Below, one piece after another: positions 46,120-55,040 of a DNA stretch of 64,000 nt. Positions within the stretch are counted from its first letter, which is position 1. Every line of letters begins with the position of its first letter. Under the pieces are notes generated by a model. That model did no database searches, was not told the origin of the DNA, and was given only the letters and a program-made list of their open reading frames with translations. The stretch spans positions 62,001-126,000 of the forward strand of contig CAXEND010000005.1 of assembly GCA_963997635.1 (NCBI GenBank), in the 5' to 3' direction. Position numbers and translations under genes: made by a program. Source of the DNA: GCA-2728135 sp002728135 (lineage in GTDB: Bacteria > Pseudomonadota > Alphaproteobacteria > UBA828).

Positions 46120-46755
46120 TTGACTTTTTCTCGGGAGTCAAGTCCTGGGCCAGCTAGGATAGGTATAGGTGGCCCTGTTGGTTCAGGTAAAACTGCATTA
46201 ATTGAGTCATTAATTCCAAAATTCCTAAATTCAGGCATTGAGGTAGGAATTGTTACTAATGATTTAGTAACCCGTGAAGATGCTAATCGACTTAAAGCTG
46301 GTGGTTTAGTAGAGCCTGATCATATCATTGGAGTGGAGTGTGGAGCTTGTCCTCATACTGTCATTCGGGAGGATCCAACCTTAAATATTGAAGCAGTTGA
46401 TATTTTAGAACAAAAATTTCCATCTTTGAGTTTAGTTATATTAGAGTCTGGTGGGGATAATCTTGCTTCTACATTTTCACTTGACCTAGTCGATTGGTGG
46501 ATGTTTGTAATTGATGTAGGTGCTGGAAATGATATACCAAGGAAAAGAGGGCCAGGTGTCTTGCAATGTGACCTCCTAGTAATAAACAAGGTTGATATTG
46601 CTCCACATGTCGGGGTAGACCTAGAAACCTTGAAAGAAGAGGCAGAAGAGATCCGCGGTTCATCTCCTGTAGCCTACACAAATTGTCGCTCCGGGGAAGG
46701 AATAGAAGATGTGCTTAATGCCATCAGGCGTCATGCATTATTGGAGGATACGTGA
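46120..46755 (+). CDS. ureG: Urease accessory GTPase UreG
   Basis: 211 residues. The P-loop is GGPVGSGKTALIESL; the nickel motif is the CPH of ECGACPHTVIRED; ESGGDNL and NKVDIAPHVG complete the GTPase core. UreG uses GTP to insert nickel into apourease. I prefer the TTG at 46120 because AGGAGGTGA lies at the right spacing; the GTG at 46111 is inside that site. The stop overlaps ureD by four bases. Confidence 0.95.
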   Translation: MTFSRESSPGPARIGIGGPVGSGKTALIESLIPKFLNSGIEVGIVTNDLVTREDANRLKAGGLVEPDHIIGVECGACPHTVIREDPTLNIEAVDILEQKFPSLSLVILESGGDNLASTFSLDLVDWWMFVIDVGAGNDIPRKRGPGVLQCDLLVINKVDIAPHVGVDLETLKEEAEEIRGSSPVAYTNCRSGEGIEDVLNAIRRHALLEDT

Positions 46756-47642
46756 GAGTTACCTCTCCTGCAGCTTCGTTGCGAGGAGCTGATGGTTGGC
46801 AGAAGGCAGAGCTAAACTTCAACAAAAGTTCTGATGGGCAAACTCGACTCGCACATCAATTTGTTCAATATCCATTCCATATAACAAAACCAGTTCATCT
46901 AGATGTCTCTTGGCCTGAACTTGCAACACTAATTCTACAATCTACTTCTGGTGGAATTTATCATGATGATCGTTTAAAATTATCTATGCACTTTGGTGAG
47001 GATTCTTGCACTCACGTTACAAGTCAGTCAGCTACAAAAGTACATAGTATGGAGGGTGATGACTCTGCAACATTTTCTATTTCTATAAAGGTTCAAAAAA
47101 ATGCTTACGCAGAATTTATTAATGATGCTCTGATTTTGTTTCCAGAATCACGACTTGAAAGTAATTTAGATATATCAATTGCCAGAGGAGGCACACTTGT
47201 AATTACTGACTCTGCTTTATGGCATGAGCCCAGAGATACTTTTAACAAATCTAAAGAGATTCATCCTTCTTTTAGTTCATTTCGGCAAACGATTAATATT
47301 AAAGATTTAGATAGTTCAAACTTGATGGTAAGAGATTCTCAGTGGAGTGGTTTAGATTCCTCAGCAGGATTATCCGCATGGAATAAATATAGAGTTCAAG
47401 GATCTATCTATATTATTTCACCGGGATGTGACCTTGACCAACTTGCTAACACATGCAGGGGGGAGTTGGGGTTATTCAATGGTATATACGGTGGAGTCTC
47501 TATTTTGCCTTCTGAAATTGGGGTTGTAGTTAGAATTTTAGGTTCAGATGGTGGGAGTGTTAGGACAGCATTGGAGAGCCAATGGTTGAGAGCACGTCTC
47601 TTCCTCGTAGGCCGTGAAAATACTTTGCGGTGGAGAAAATAA
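46752..47642 (+). CDS. ureD: Urease accessory protein UreD (UreH)
   Basis: 296 residues. The family blocks GWQKAELNFNKSSDGQTRLAHQF, LILQSTSGGIYHDDRLKL and VTSQSATKVHSM are present, with the C-terminal region TCRGELGLFNGIYGG. UreD is the scaffold that binds apourease and UreF/UreG. GTG start with GGAGG upstream, overlapping ureG. In most operons ureD comes first; here it is last. It is convergent with the tsaC gene, 8-nt gap. Confidence 0.88.
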   Translation: MRVTSPAASLRGADGWQKAELNFNKSSDGQTRLAHQFVQYPFHITKPVHLDVSWPELATLILQSTSGGIYHDDRLKLSMHFGEDSCTHVTSQSATKVHSMEGDDSATFSISIKVQKNAYAEFINDALILFPESRLESNLDISIARGGTLVITDSALWHEPRDTFNKSKEIHPSFSSFRQTINIKDLDSSNLMVRDSQWSGLDSSAGLSAWNKYRVQGSIYIISPGCDLDQLANTCRGELGLFNGIYGGVSILPSEIGVVVRILGSDGGSVRTALESQWLRARLFLVGRENTLRWRK

Positions 47643-47650
47643 GTTTAATT

Positions 47651-48295
47651 TTATCTTTTAATTACCTCAGTTATCTGACCCTCCAATATAACCCCTTCCC
47701 TTATTATTTTTGGTTTTGATGATGTTAAGTCGACGACAGTTGATGGTGTTAAGTTTTTTGAAACGCCCGCGTCAAGAATCAAATCTATATTTGAACCAAA
47801 AGCTCTAAATATTTCCTCAGCACTTTGTGCGGGCTTCTTACTATCTAAATTAGCACTTGGTGCAGTAATAGGAAGAGAGATTTTGTCTATTAGTTCAAGA
47901 GTTCTAGCTCTATCAGGAATCCTAATAGCAATCGTATCAGACACTGGGTTTATTTCTTTAACTACCATACAACTATTTTGACGTGGCAGTATAAGTGTTA
48001 ATGGTCCAGGCCAAAATTTTTCGGCAATTATCTTTGCTTGCCAACTAAATATTGCAACTTTTGATGCGACCTCAAAATTATCGACTAAAATTAGAAGTGG
48101 TTTATTTTCGCCACGAGACTTAATTCTGAATATTTTGGTTACAGAATTTGAATTAGTTGCATCAGCAACTAGCCCATAAAGAGTATCAGTCAGGCATGCT
48201 ATTATTCCACCTTGGCGAACTATCTCTGCTGCAAGTGAGATATTGTTTGTTGTTTCAGGAAAAATGTTTAATTTTGATAAATTATTTTTTTTCAT
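47651..48295 (-). CDS. Threonylcarbamoyl-AMP synthase (Sua5/YrdC/YwlC family)
   Basis: 214 residues with the YrdC fold: ACLTDTLYGLVADAT (the usual TETVYGL motif), SRGENKPLLILVD, FWPGPLTLIL, IRIPD and PITAPSANLDSKKPA. The enzyme makes threonylcarbamoyl-AMP for the t6A modification of tRNA. The C-terminal Sua5 extension is missing, so it is the short TsaC type. I chose the ATG at 48295, seven bases after a GGAG, which overlaps the cysQ end by 14 bases; the longer frame to 48346 would overlap it much more. Confidence 0.9.
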   Translation of the reverse strand: MKKNNLSKLNIFPETTNNISLAAEIVRQGGIIACLTDTLYGLVADATNSNSVTKIFRIKSRGENKPLLILVDNFEVASKVAIFSWQAKIIAEKFWPGPLTLILPRQNSCMVVKEINPVSDTIAIRIPDRARTLELIDKISLPITAPSANLDSKKPAQSAEEIFRAFGSNIDLILDAGVSKNLTPSTVVDLTSSKPKIIREGVILEGQITEVIKR

Positions 48296-49082
48296 TAGTG
48301 GCTCCACAAGCGATAAAATGTGGATTTTTATAACCGGGCTTACCATAAATCAGGGGTTTGTTATTTGGTTGAAATAATGACCCACCAGCTGCTTCCAAAA
48401 TTGCGTGACCAGCTGCTGTGTCCCATTCCATGGTTGGTCCAAATCTTGGGTATATGTCAGCATTTCCACTAGCTAATAGAGCAAACTTCAGAGCGCTGCC
48501 TGCTGTTATAATGGAACTGGGTTTGAGATCATTTATCCACCTTTGTGTTTCATCATTAATATGAGATCTGCTAGCTAAAATTACTGGGCCAGAACTTGGA
48601 GCTGATCTAACTGAAATTGGGCAAGGCTTAGCATTGTCTAACCAGCTTGCTGCTCCAACTCCAACTTCTCCCACGTAGCAAATACGTTTCACAGGTAAAT
48701 ATAATACTCCTATCCAAGGCTTGCCATTTTTAATAAGACCTATATTCACTGTAAATTCATCATTCTTATTAATAAATTCTTTAGTCCCGTCTAACGGGTC
48801 TACAAGCCAAAAAATTTTATTTTCTAGGTTAATTTCTTTGGGTTGGTAGATATTCTCCACACTTTCTTCTGATATAATTGGTATTTTAGGAAAATATTTA
48901 TTAAGTCCATTAGTAATTATTTTGTCAGCGGCTCGATCTGCTAATGTAATTGGTGATTTGTCAGGCTTTTGGTGAAATTCAATATTATTTGAATAGAATT
49001 TCATAATTTCTTTACCGGCTTTTAAAGCGAGTATGCGAGCTTTGAGTATATAGTCTGAAAGTTTTTCTTCAGTGTTCATCAT
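48282..49082 (-). CDS. cysQ: 3'(2'),5'-bisphosphate nucleotidase CysQ
   Basis: 266 residues of the inositol monophosphatase superfamily. Metal motifs: ISEES, WLVDPLDGTKEFI and WDTAAGHAILEAAGG; DKSPITLADRAAD is typical of CysQ. The enzyme removes phosphate from PAP formed during sulfate assimilation. It is co-transcribed with the downstream tsaC-type gene, with overlapping ends. Confidence 0.92.
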   Translation of the reverse strand: MMNTEEKLSDYILKARILALKAGKEIMKFYSNNIEFHQKPDKSPITLADRAADKIITNGLNKYFPKIPIISEESVENIYQPKEINLENKIFWLVDPLDGTKEFINKNDEFTVNIGLIKNGKPWIGVLYLPVKRICYVGEVGVGAASWLDNAKPCPISVRSAPSSGPVILASRSHINDETQRWINDLKPSSIITAGSALKFALLASGNADIYPRFGPTMEWDTAAGHAILEAAGGSLFQPNNKPLIYGKPGYKNPHFIACGATNEKK

Positions 49083-49170
49083 TAATCTAAATATTTTTTA
49101 TCATGAAAATTAAATACTAAATAAGTCGTCTAATTGTTTAAGTAATATAAATAAAGCAATTCATAATTTT

Positions 49171-49410
49171 TTATTTATCCTTGTTTTCTTCCTTTATAAT
49201 TATTGATAATTGTTTGAGCATTTCAACTGTACGATCTGGTCCTACATTATTTTTTAACCAACCTACAGCGCAGACGCAAATTGCAGAGTGTAATCCAATT
49301 TGATCCATTCCATCCTCATTTGCACGTCTTGCAATTTCTTCAAGTGTTTGTTCTGCAAAGTTTTGAATTTTGATGGCCTCTTCTGTTCCAAATTGTAATT
49401 TTTCATTCAT
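49171..49410 (-). CDS. Small conserved-looking protein of unknown function
   Basis: 79 residues, soluble, mostly helical in appearance: acidic and charged ends with a small hydrophobic centre (GLHSAICVCAVGWLKNN). Two cysteines occur close together (CVC). I do not recognise a family. A GGA-type ribosome site (AAGGAAAATTC) precedes the ATG, and the gene lies between pdxA and cysQ on the same strand, 42 and 88 bases away, so it is probably real. Confidence 0.6.
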   Translation of the reverse strand: MNEKLQFGTEEAIKIQNFAEQTLEEIARRANEDGMDQIGLHSAICVCAVGWLKNNVGPDRTVEMLKQLSIIIKEENKDK

Positions 49411-49452
49411 CTGAATTTTCCTTAGAAAAGATACTAAACATAGGAGTTATTT

Positions 49453-50457
49453 TTAGTATGCTCGATTTCTTGCCATGTAAGCGGCTTCTTTTATAGAGGC
49501 AATGAGACTAGAAGGGTTAGCGATTCCTTTGCCTGCAATATCAAATGCAGTTCCATGATCTGGCGAGGTGCGGATAAAAGGTAGTCCTAGTGTAATATTT
49601 ATACCACCCATAAAATCAAGGGTCTTTAAGGGAATTAAAGCTTGATCATGATACATACATATAGCCACATCATATTTGTCTCTTATGTCTTTATGAAACA
49701 ATGTGTCGGCTGGATAGGGACCAGTAACTTGAATGCCAGAATTCTTTAGTACCTCAATTGCAGGACGTATTATTATCTCTTCTTCTATCCCTAATTCTTG
49801 ATTTTCCCCTGCATGTGGATTCAGTCCAGCAACAATCAGTTTAGGACTTTTAATGCCAAAGTCTTTCCTCAATCCTGACTCAGTAATCTCACATTTTTTA
49901 ATTATGCAATCAGAGGTTAAAGTACCTGGGACTTCTGATAATGGAATATGAATGGTAATGGGAACCACCCTAAGATATTCGCAACTTAACATCATTACTG
50001 GTACAGGTTGTTTTTCCCCTTTAACAAGAGAAGCTAAGAATTCTGTTTGTCCAGGATACTTGAATTTTGCCTCGTAGAGTACGGATTTAGATACAGGATT
50101 AGTTACAATGGCTGCTGCACTTCCATTATAAGCAAAGGAAACGGCTCTAGTTATAGAGGTTATGATAGATGTTGTATTATCATGCTTGGGTTGACCAGGA
50201 GCAACTGCTGATCTGAGATCCTGATGAATTACAGGAAGTGCATTTTGAAAATGATTTGGAGCTTCTTCAGGATTATCTATTTCTTTGACTGGGACCTCTA
50301 GACTCAAACTTTTGGCAAGATCATATAGGCGTTTACAATCGTCAATTACAAAAAAGGTTGGTGTATTCTCTCTTGATAGCCAAGTCTTAAGGGAAAGCTC
50401 GCCACCTATTCCTGCGGGTTCCCCCATCGTTACTGCTATTGGTGGAATATCTGTCAA
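49453..50457 (-). CDS. pdxA: 4-hydroxythreonine-4-phosphate dehydrogenase (PdxA family)
   Basis: 334 residues. PdxA motifs: PIAVTMGEPAGIGGEL at the N-terminus, TNPVSKSVLYEA, PGQTEFLAS, LNPHAGENQELGIEE with metal His, and MYHDQALIPLKTLDF. It catalyses a step of pyridoxal phosphate synthesis. The start overlaps the stop of the FAD oxidase gene by four bases (50454-50457). The PdxA2 subgroup acts on other 4-phospho-hydroxy acids, which I cannot exclude; ksgA, the common neighbour, is absent. Confidence 0.88.
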   Translation of the reverse strand: MTDIPPIAVTMGEPAGIGGELSLKTWLSRENTPTFFVIDDCKRLYDLAKSLSLEVPVKEIDNPEEAPNHFQNALPVIHQDLRSAVAPGQPKHDNTTSIITSITRAVSFAYNGSAAAIVTNPVSKSVLYEAKFKYPGQTEFLASLVKGEKQPVPVMMLSCEYLRVVPITIHIPLSEVPGTLTSDCIIKKCEITESGLRKDFGIKSPKLIVAGLNPHAGENQELGIEEEIIIRPAIEVLKNSGIQVTGPYPADTLFHKDIRDKYDVAICMYHDQALIPLKTLDFMGGINITLGLPFIRTSPDHGTAFDIAGKGIANPSSLIASIKEAAYMARNRAY

Positions 50458-52058
50458 GGTAATGAACTTTCTTTGTCAAGAGGTATAATGACTCCTGGAT
50501 TAAGTCTTGATTCTGGGTCTAGGTAATTTTTTACAGCTTTAAGTGAACCTCCAAAAAGTTGTGGTCGTTGTCTTTCATACCATGGCATATGATCCCGACC
50601 AACAGCATGATGGTGTGTGATTGTTCCTCCCGCACTTAGCAATGCATCACCTACAGCAGTTTTAATTTCTCTCCATTGCTCTAGTTCTTGACCAGGTTTT
50701 GTCTCTGCATGAAAAGTAAAGTATGGGGCAGTTCCGTCTGTATATGCATGCGTAAACCTACAGGTAACATGTCCAGGTTTGCCGGTGACTTCTTTAATAA
50801 CTTGTTCGGTTACTAGCTTAATATTTTCATGGAAATCACTTAGTTTATCCCAAGTAATGCTTGTTTCAAATGTGTCATGCATTATTCCGTATGAAATTAA
50901 TCCTTCTCTTTTGAAAGGTGCAGAAATAAATGCATTACGCCAAATATCAGCGGTTTTATCTCGCTCACCTGCAATACCAAAAACTCCACCATGATCTTCC
51001 ATACATTCCAATGCCTTATTCATAAGGGTATCAACAGGTTGCTCTGAATTTTCAAAGCCAATGACAACCATATGATAATCTCCCTTATTTACACCCGCTA
51101 AACGGCATTCTTCAGAATCAACAAAACGAGCATTGCTAGGCCACAATCCAGCCTGCAAAAGAGAACGTATGGATTGTCCTGCTGCCTCAATATTTTTAAA
51201 CCTTACCACAGCTGACTTTCTAAACTCTGGTTTTGAGTGTACGCGCATCCATGCTTCTGTAATAAGTCCTAACGACCCCTCGGATCCAATAATTAGACGA
51301 TCTGGGCTAGGTCCTGCTCCTGAACCTGGAAGTCGTCTACTTTCCATAACTCCTTTAGGGGTTACAGTAACAAGCGATTCAACTAATTCATCTATATGTG
51401 GATAAAGAGTTGCGAAATGTCCGCCTGAACGCGTAGCAATCCATCCACCCAAGGTAGAAAATTCAAAGCTTTGAGGGAAGTGTCGAAGTGTTAGACCACT
51501 TTTCTTAAGGCCTGCCTCGAGTTGAGGTCCCAAAGCACCTGCCTGTATGCGTGCGGCTCTACTAGTTTTGTCAATTTCTAGAACCTGATTCATTTTTCGC
51601 ATGTCAATTGTAATCACAGACGAGAATTTATCTCCAACCCTTGGTTCTATTCCGCCAACCACAGATGATCCACATCCAAAGGGAATTATAGCAGCATTTA
51701 TTTCTGATCCCCATTCAAGGAGTTCGAGAATATTCTCATTTGTTTCTGGAAAGCAAACACTATCAGGACAGCATGAAAAATCTTTTGCAAAAGCTCTGAT
51801 ATAATCTGGATAAGATTTACCGTATGTATGAGATGCTCTATCATAATCTGTTTGACTTACTAGATGAGACAAACGGTTCGGTACTGATGAGCGAGGTTTT
51901 GGCAAATTAATTTCAGATAGACTTGGTGGTGAGAGGTAAGAGTTTGGTTGTAGCCCGGTAAGTTTATTCAGGCGCTTAACTATCATTAAGGAATCATCTT
52001 CTGTTAATGTTTGGTCTTCATAACCCCAACCCCAAAATTTTAATCGCCTTTGAGTCAT
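50454..52058 (-). CDS. FAD-binding oxidase, alkyldihydroxyacetonephosphate synthase-like
   Basis: 534 residues of the VAO/PCMH flavoprotein fold. It opens with RRLKFWGWGYED, the AGPS-type N-terminus. The FAD-binding segment is IIPFGCGSSVVGGIEPR, followed by GWIATRSGGHFATLYPHIDELV and IGSEGSLGLITEAWMRV. The C-terminus has GTITHHHAVGRDHMPWY and LDPESRLNPGVI, typical of AGPS and related D-lactate/glycolate oxidases. AGPS makes ether lipids in eukaryotes; many bacterial homologues have no proven role. Coupled to pdxA. Confidence 0.88.
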   Translation of the reverse strand: MTQRRLKFWGWGYEDQTLTEDDSLMIVKRLNKLTGLQPNSYLSPPSLSEINLPKPRSSVPNRLSHLVSQTDYDRASHTYGKSYPDYIRAFAKDFSCCPDSVCFPETNENILELLEWGSEINAAIIPFGCGSSVVGGIEPRVGDKFSSVITIDMRKMNQVLEIDKTSRAARIQAGALGPQLEAGLKKSGLTLRHFPQSFEFSTLGGWIATRSGGHFATLYPHIDELVESLVTVTPKGVMESRRLPGSGAGPSPDRLIIGSEGSLGLITEAWMRVHSKPEFRKSAVVRFKNIEAAGQSIRSLLQAGLWPSNARFVDSEECRLAGVNKGDYHMVVIGFENSEQPVDTLMNKALECMEDHGGVFGIAGERDKTADIWRNAFISAPFKREGLISYGIMHDTFETSITWDKLSDFHENIKLVTEQVIKEVTGKPGHVTCRFTHAYTDGTAPYFTFHAETKPGQELEQWREIKTAVGDALLSAGGTITHHHAVGRDHMPWYERQRPQLFGGSLKAVKNYLDPESRLNPGVIIPLDKESSLP

Positions 52059-52143
52059 AATTATTCCTTATTCCTACATTTGTTTTAAGCTATTTAAGGG
52101 TTACTTGATATAAACTAATAATATTTTATATCATTATTTTTGT

Positions 52144-53049
52144 TTAATGTGGCCCAATATCAACCAGTCTGAACCCAGTTATTATATTTCTAGTTTCTTT
52201 GTTTTCTGCCCTTTGAGCTGCAGGCCTGCATACTCCACACCCATAACTCTTCCATGATCCGCCCTTGATTATATACTTGTTTTTACCTGAATTCGTGTTT
52301 GTCCATTCAAATACTTGCCCTGCCGCGTCGAGGAGACCAAATGAGCTTGCACCTTTTGGATATTGTCCTACTGGGGTAGTTTCATTTAATCCTGAGTCTC
52401 CACTGTTCAAGAGATTGGGGTCATAGGACATACCCCAAGGGAAATATGCTCCATTGATACCACGTGCCGCTTTTTCCCATTCTTTTGATGTTGGCAGCCT
52501 AAAGTTTCTTCCGGTTTTTATTGAAAGCCATGATGCATATGAGACCGCATCGCTCCATGATACCATTACAACAGGATGATTCCCGCGATCCTGAGGAGAT
52601 ATATTGTTGTTCCAGCTATAGTTAACAATCCCAGATGAAGTGTGTTCTGATAAATGGCCGTTAGATCCAGTATTTTTTAATTGTGGAACTGGGTGATCGG
52701 TATCCTCAATAAATGCTGCATATTGCTCAATTGTTACTGGTGTTGACATTATTAGAAAATTATCAAGATAAATTATCTTTCGTGCTGGTTCTGAATCATA
52801 AGCACTAAAATTTTTAGTATTTGTTTTTGCGGCATTATTACTATCTAAGGCTTTAGCAATTTCACGTTCTTCTCTTGAAGATCCATATACAAATTCCCCC
52901 TCAGGTACCAATATTAAAGGTGGATATGGAGCTGACAGAAAATCTTCACTCGAAAAGCTTGCAAATAGTGCCCCAGCTACACCTGCAATAATTATGAAGC
53001 TCAGCCGGCGATTGGCAGAAGAAGTAATTCGTAACATATAGTAAAGCAC
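52144..53049 (-). CDS. SUMF1/formylglycine-generating-enzyme-domain protein with N-terminal anchor
   Basis: 301 residues. A membrane anchor or signal peptide occupies residues about 15-34 (SFIIIAGVAGALFASF). The SUMF1 fold follows: VPEGEFVYGSS, TPVTIEQYAAFIEDTDHP, HPVVMVSWSDAVSYASWLSIKTGRNFRLPTSKEWEKAARG, YFPWG and GGSWKSYGCGVCRPA with TGFRLVD. The cysteine spacing (C-x2-C) differs from that of the true sulfatase-activating enzymes, so its function is open. No sulfatase gene is adjacent. Confidence 0.82.
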   Translation of the reverse strand: MLYYMLRITSSANRRLSFIIIAGVAGALFASFSSEDFLSAPYPPLILVPEGEFVYGSSREEREIAKALDSNNAAKTNTKNFSAYDSEPARKIIYLDNFLIMSTPVTIEQYAAFIEDTDHPVPQLKNTGSNGHLSEHTSSGIVNYSWNNNISPQDRGNHPVVMVSWSDAVSYASWLSIKTGRNFRLPTSKEWEKAARGINGAYFPWGMSYDPNLLNSGDSGLNETTPVGQYPKGASSFGLLDAAGQVFEWTNTNSGKNKYIIKGGSWKSYGCGVCRPAAQRAENKETRNIITGFRLVDIGPH

Positions 53050-53274
53050 CCGATATAGATGGCATGATTTTATTTTTAATATTTTACAATGGGATTATAG
53101 GTTATAAAAATAATAAGACTATAGATAGAGGGCATACTTGGGTGGGCATCGATTTTTTATAAATTTATATCAGTCGTTGCTTATTAATTTTTGTCGGTGA
53201 TAATATGAATTTTATATTTTATTTCCTTATACAACTGGTAATCATTTTCCAATTTTCGGCTAGAGTGTTGAATA

Positions 53275-53793
53275 ATGAACCTTCGTAAATATATTGCTGA
53301 GATTCCTGATTTTCCTAAACCAGGTATTTTATTTTATGATATTGCCCCCTTGATCAGATCCCCATCTGCATGGAACTATGCAATGGATTCATTAAAAGAA
53401 AAAATTTCTCCTTTAAAGCCAGCCGTTATAGCAGGTATTGATGCACGGGGGTTCCTTGTAGGTGCTGGATTATCATCAAAAATGAATCTTGGTTTTTTGA
53501 TGGTAAGAAAAAAAGGCAAGCTACCAGGTAAAACAATAAGTGAAAAATATGCTTTAGAATATCGTAGTGATGAACTTGAAATCCAATCCCAAGCACTAGA
53601 GGCAGATACTAGGGTTATTTTAGTTGATGATTTATTAGCAACAGGGGGGACAGCCACCGCAAGTGTAAGGTTAATTGAAAAAAGCGGTGCCAAGGTCGTA
53701 GGTTCAGCTTTTTTAATTGAGCTCACAAGTCTGAATGGGAGAGATGCTATTGGTGATTTGCCAATTTTTTCCTTACTAAAACTTAATTCATAG
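53275..53793 (+). CDS. apt: Adenine phosphoribosyltransferase
   Basis: 172 residues, full length. IPDFPKPGILFYDI at the N-terminus, GIDARGFLVGAGL, RKKGKLPGKT and the PRPP-binding VILVDDLLATGGTATA are all standard Apt blocks. It converts adenine plus PRPP to AMP for purine salvage. It stands alone: divergent from the SUMF1 gene across 225 bases and convergent with an LLM gene. Confidence 0.95.
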   Translation: MNLRKYIAEIPDFPKPGILFYDIAPLIRSPSAWNYAMDSLKEKISPLKPAVIAGIDARGFLVGAGLSSKMNLGFLMVRKKGKLPGKTISEKYALEYRSDELEIQSQALEADTRVILVDDLLATGGTATASVRLIEKSGAKVVGSAFLIELTSLNGRDAIGDLPIFSLLKLNS

Positions 53794-53838
53794 GATCAAT
53801 ATCATAAAATAAACCGGTTAATTCTAGATTCTTATTTG

Positions 53839-54867
53839 CTAATCAACCTTTTTCCAATCTCCTTTTGGTGCAAAAGTCCTGGCCGTTGGGATGATTTCTT
53901 CACCAAACCTGTGTATTTGTTCCATTTGTTCAGAAACAGAGTCAGTTTCACATTGAAGCATGCAAATTATCATAGAATACCCAGCATCTGCATATTTGCT
54001 TAAATCTTCTAGTATTTGCTCAGCTGTCCCACCACAGTTTCTTCTTGGTTTATTTGTTGATTCCTCGTGATCTTTATTTGTTATTTTTGCAGTAGCAGCA
54101 CCTATCATGAGAAAATTTTCTACCCCGAGACCCATGCTTTCGCGTTCTTTTTTTATAATTTCTTGGAGCGGGTTAAATCGGTCAAACTCTACATGGCTAT
54201 CGAGAAATAGGGAATAAAGCCCATCACAATAACGTGCTGACCTCCGAGCTCCAGCTGGGGTATTAGCCCCTAGCAGAATGGGTGGTGTAGGTTTTTGGAC
54301 AGGTTTTGGATCCATAGAGATATCTTTGAAGTTGTAGAATTCCCCCGGGAAGGACACTTCAGTTTGTGACCATGATCGTTTATATATTTCGATGCACTCA
54401 GTTAATCTTCCATTGCGTTCAGCATGATCAATGCCTACTGAGTCAAATTCTTCTTTCATCCATCCAGCACCTACCCCAAGCATTAATCTCCCATTAGAAA
54501 GTTGATCTACTGTCATAAATTGTCTGGCATCTGAGAGTGGGTGTCGATAGGGAGATATTAATACACTCGTTCCAAGACGTATCCGATTTGTTTGCTGGGC
54601 CACCGCACCCATAACAACTGCAGCGTCAAGCATATTGTGGTAAGGCTGATAAGCCCTTTGCCCTGATTGATTTGCAGTATGGAAACTTTCAGAACCTATT
54701 GGCATTGACACATGGTCAGGATACCAGATTGAGTGAAAACCTGCAGCCTCGGCAGCACAAGCTACCTTTAAGGGTTGAGTTTCTTCCAGGGGAGAGTTGC
54801 GCAAATACATATTTGTATCATCTCTATAGCTGTTCCCATGAGTATTTGCATAAATTCCAATTTCCAT
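53839..54867 (-). CDS. LLM class flavin-dependent oxidoreductase (3)
   Basis: 342 residues: MEIGIYANTHGNSYRDD start, WYPDHVSMP, LGTSVLISPYRHPLSDARQFMTVDQLSNGRLMLGVGAGWMKEEFDSVGID and PPILLGANTPAGARRSARYCDGLY. It is a close paralogue of the protein at 62455: the same YANTHG opening, the same HPLSDARQFMT(V/I)DQLSNGRL block and the same C-terminal CMLxC and EFGEEIIP-like ends. I chose the ATG at 54867, six bases after GGAG, over the one at 54879. Confidence 0.88.
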   Translation of the reverse strand: MEIGIYANTHGNSYRDDTNMYLRNSPLEETQPLKVACAAEAAGFHSIWYPDHVSMPIGSESFHTANQSGQRAYQPYHNMLDAAVVMGAVAQQTNRIRLGTSVLISPYRHPLSDARQFMTVDQLSNGRLMLGVGAGWMKEEFDSVGIDHAERNGRLTECIEIYKRSWSQTEVSFPGEFYNFKDISMDPKPVQKPTPPILLGANTPAGARRSARYCDGLYSLFLDSHVEFDRFNPLQEIIKKERESMGLGVENFLMIGAATAKITNKDHEESTNKPRRNCGGTAEQILEDLSKYADAGYSMIICMLQCETDSVSEQMEQIHRFGEEIIPTARTFAPKGDWKKVD

Positions 54868-55040
54868 CACTGACTCCATTTCTAATCAATGCAATGATTT
54901 TATTTTATTACTAGATTTATAAAACAATAATGATTTTGAAAACAGACAAATTAAACTTTAATTTTACGCTATTTAACCATCTATTGTTGTATGTTAATTA
55001 TATTTATTTTTTATGGTTACCTGGTAAAAGGGAGATTCTC

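Noticed and set aside
54930..55040. N-terminal extension of the SDR at 55041
   Set aside because: It has no ribosome site and would put 37 hydrophobic AT-rich residues before the Rossmann motif; GGGAG sits before 55041.
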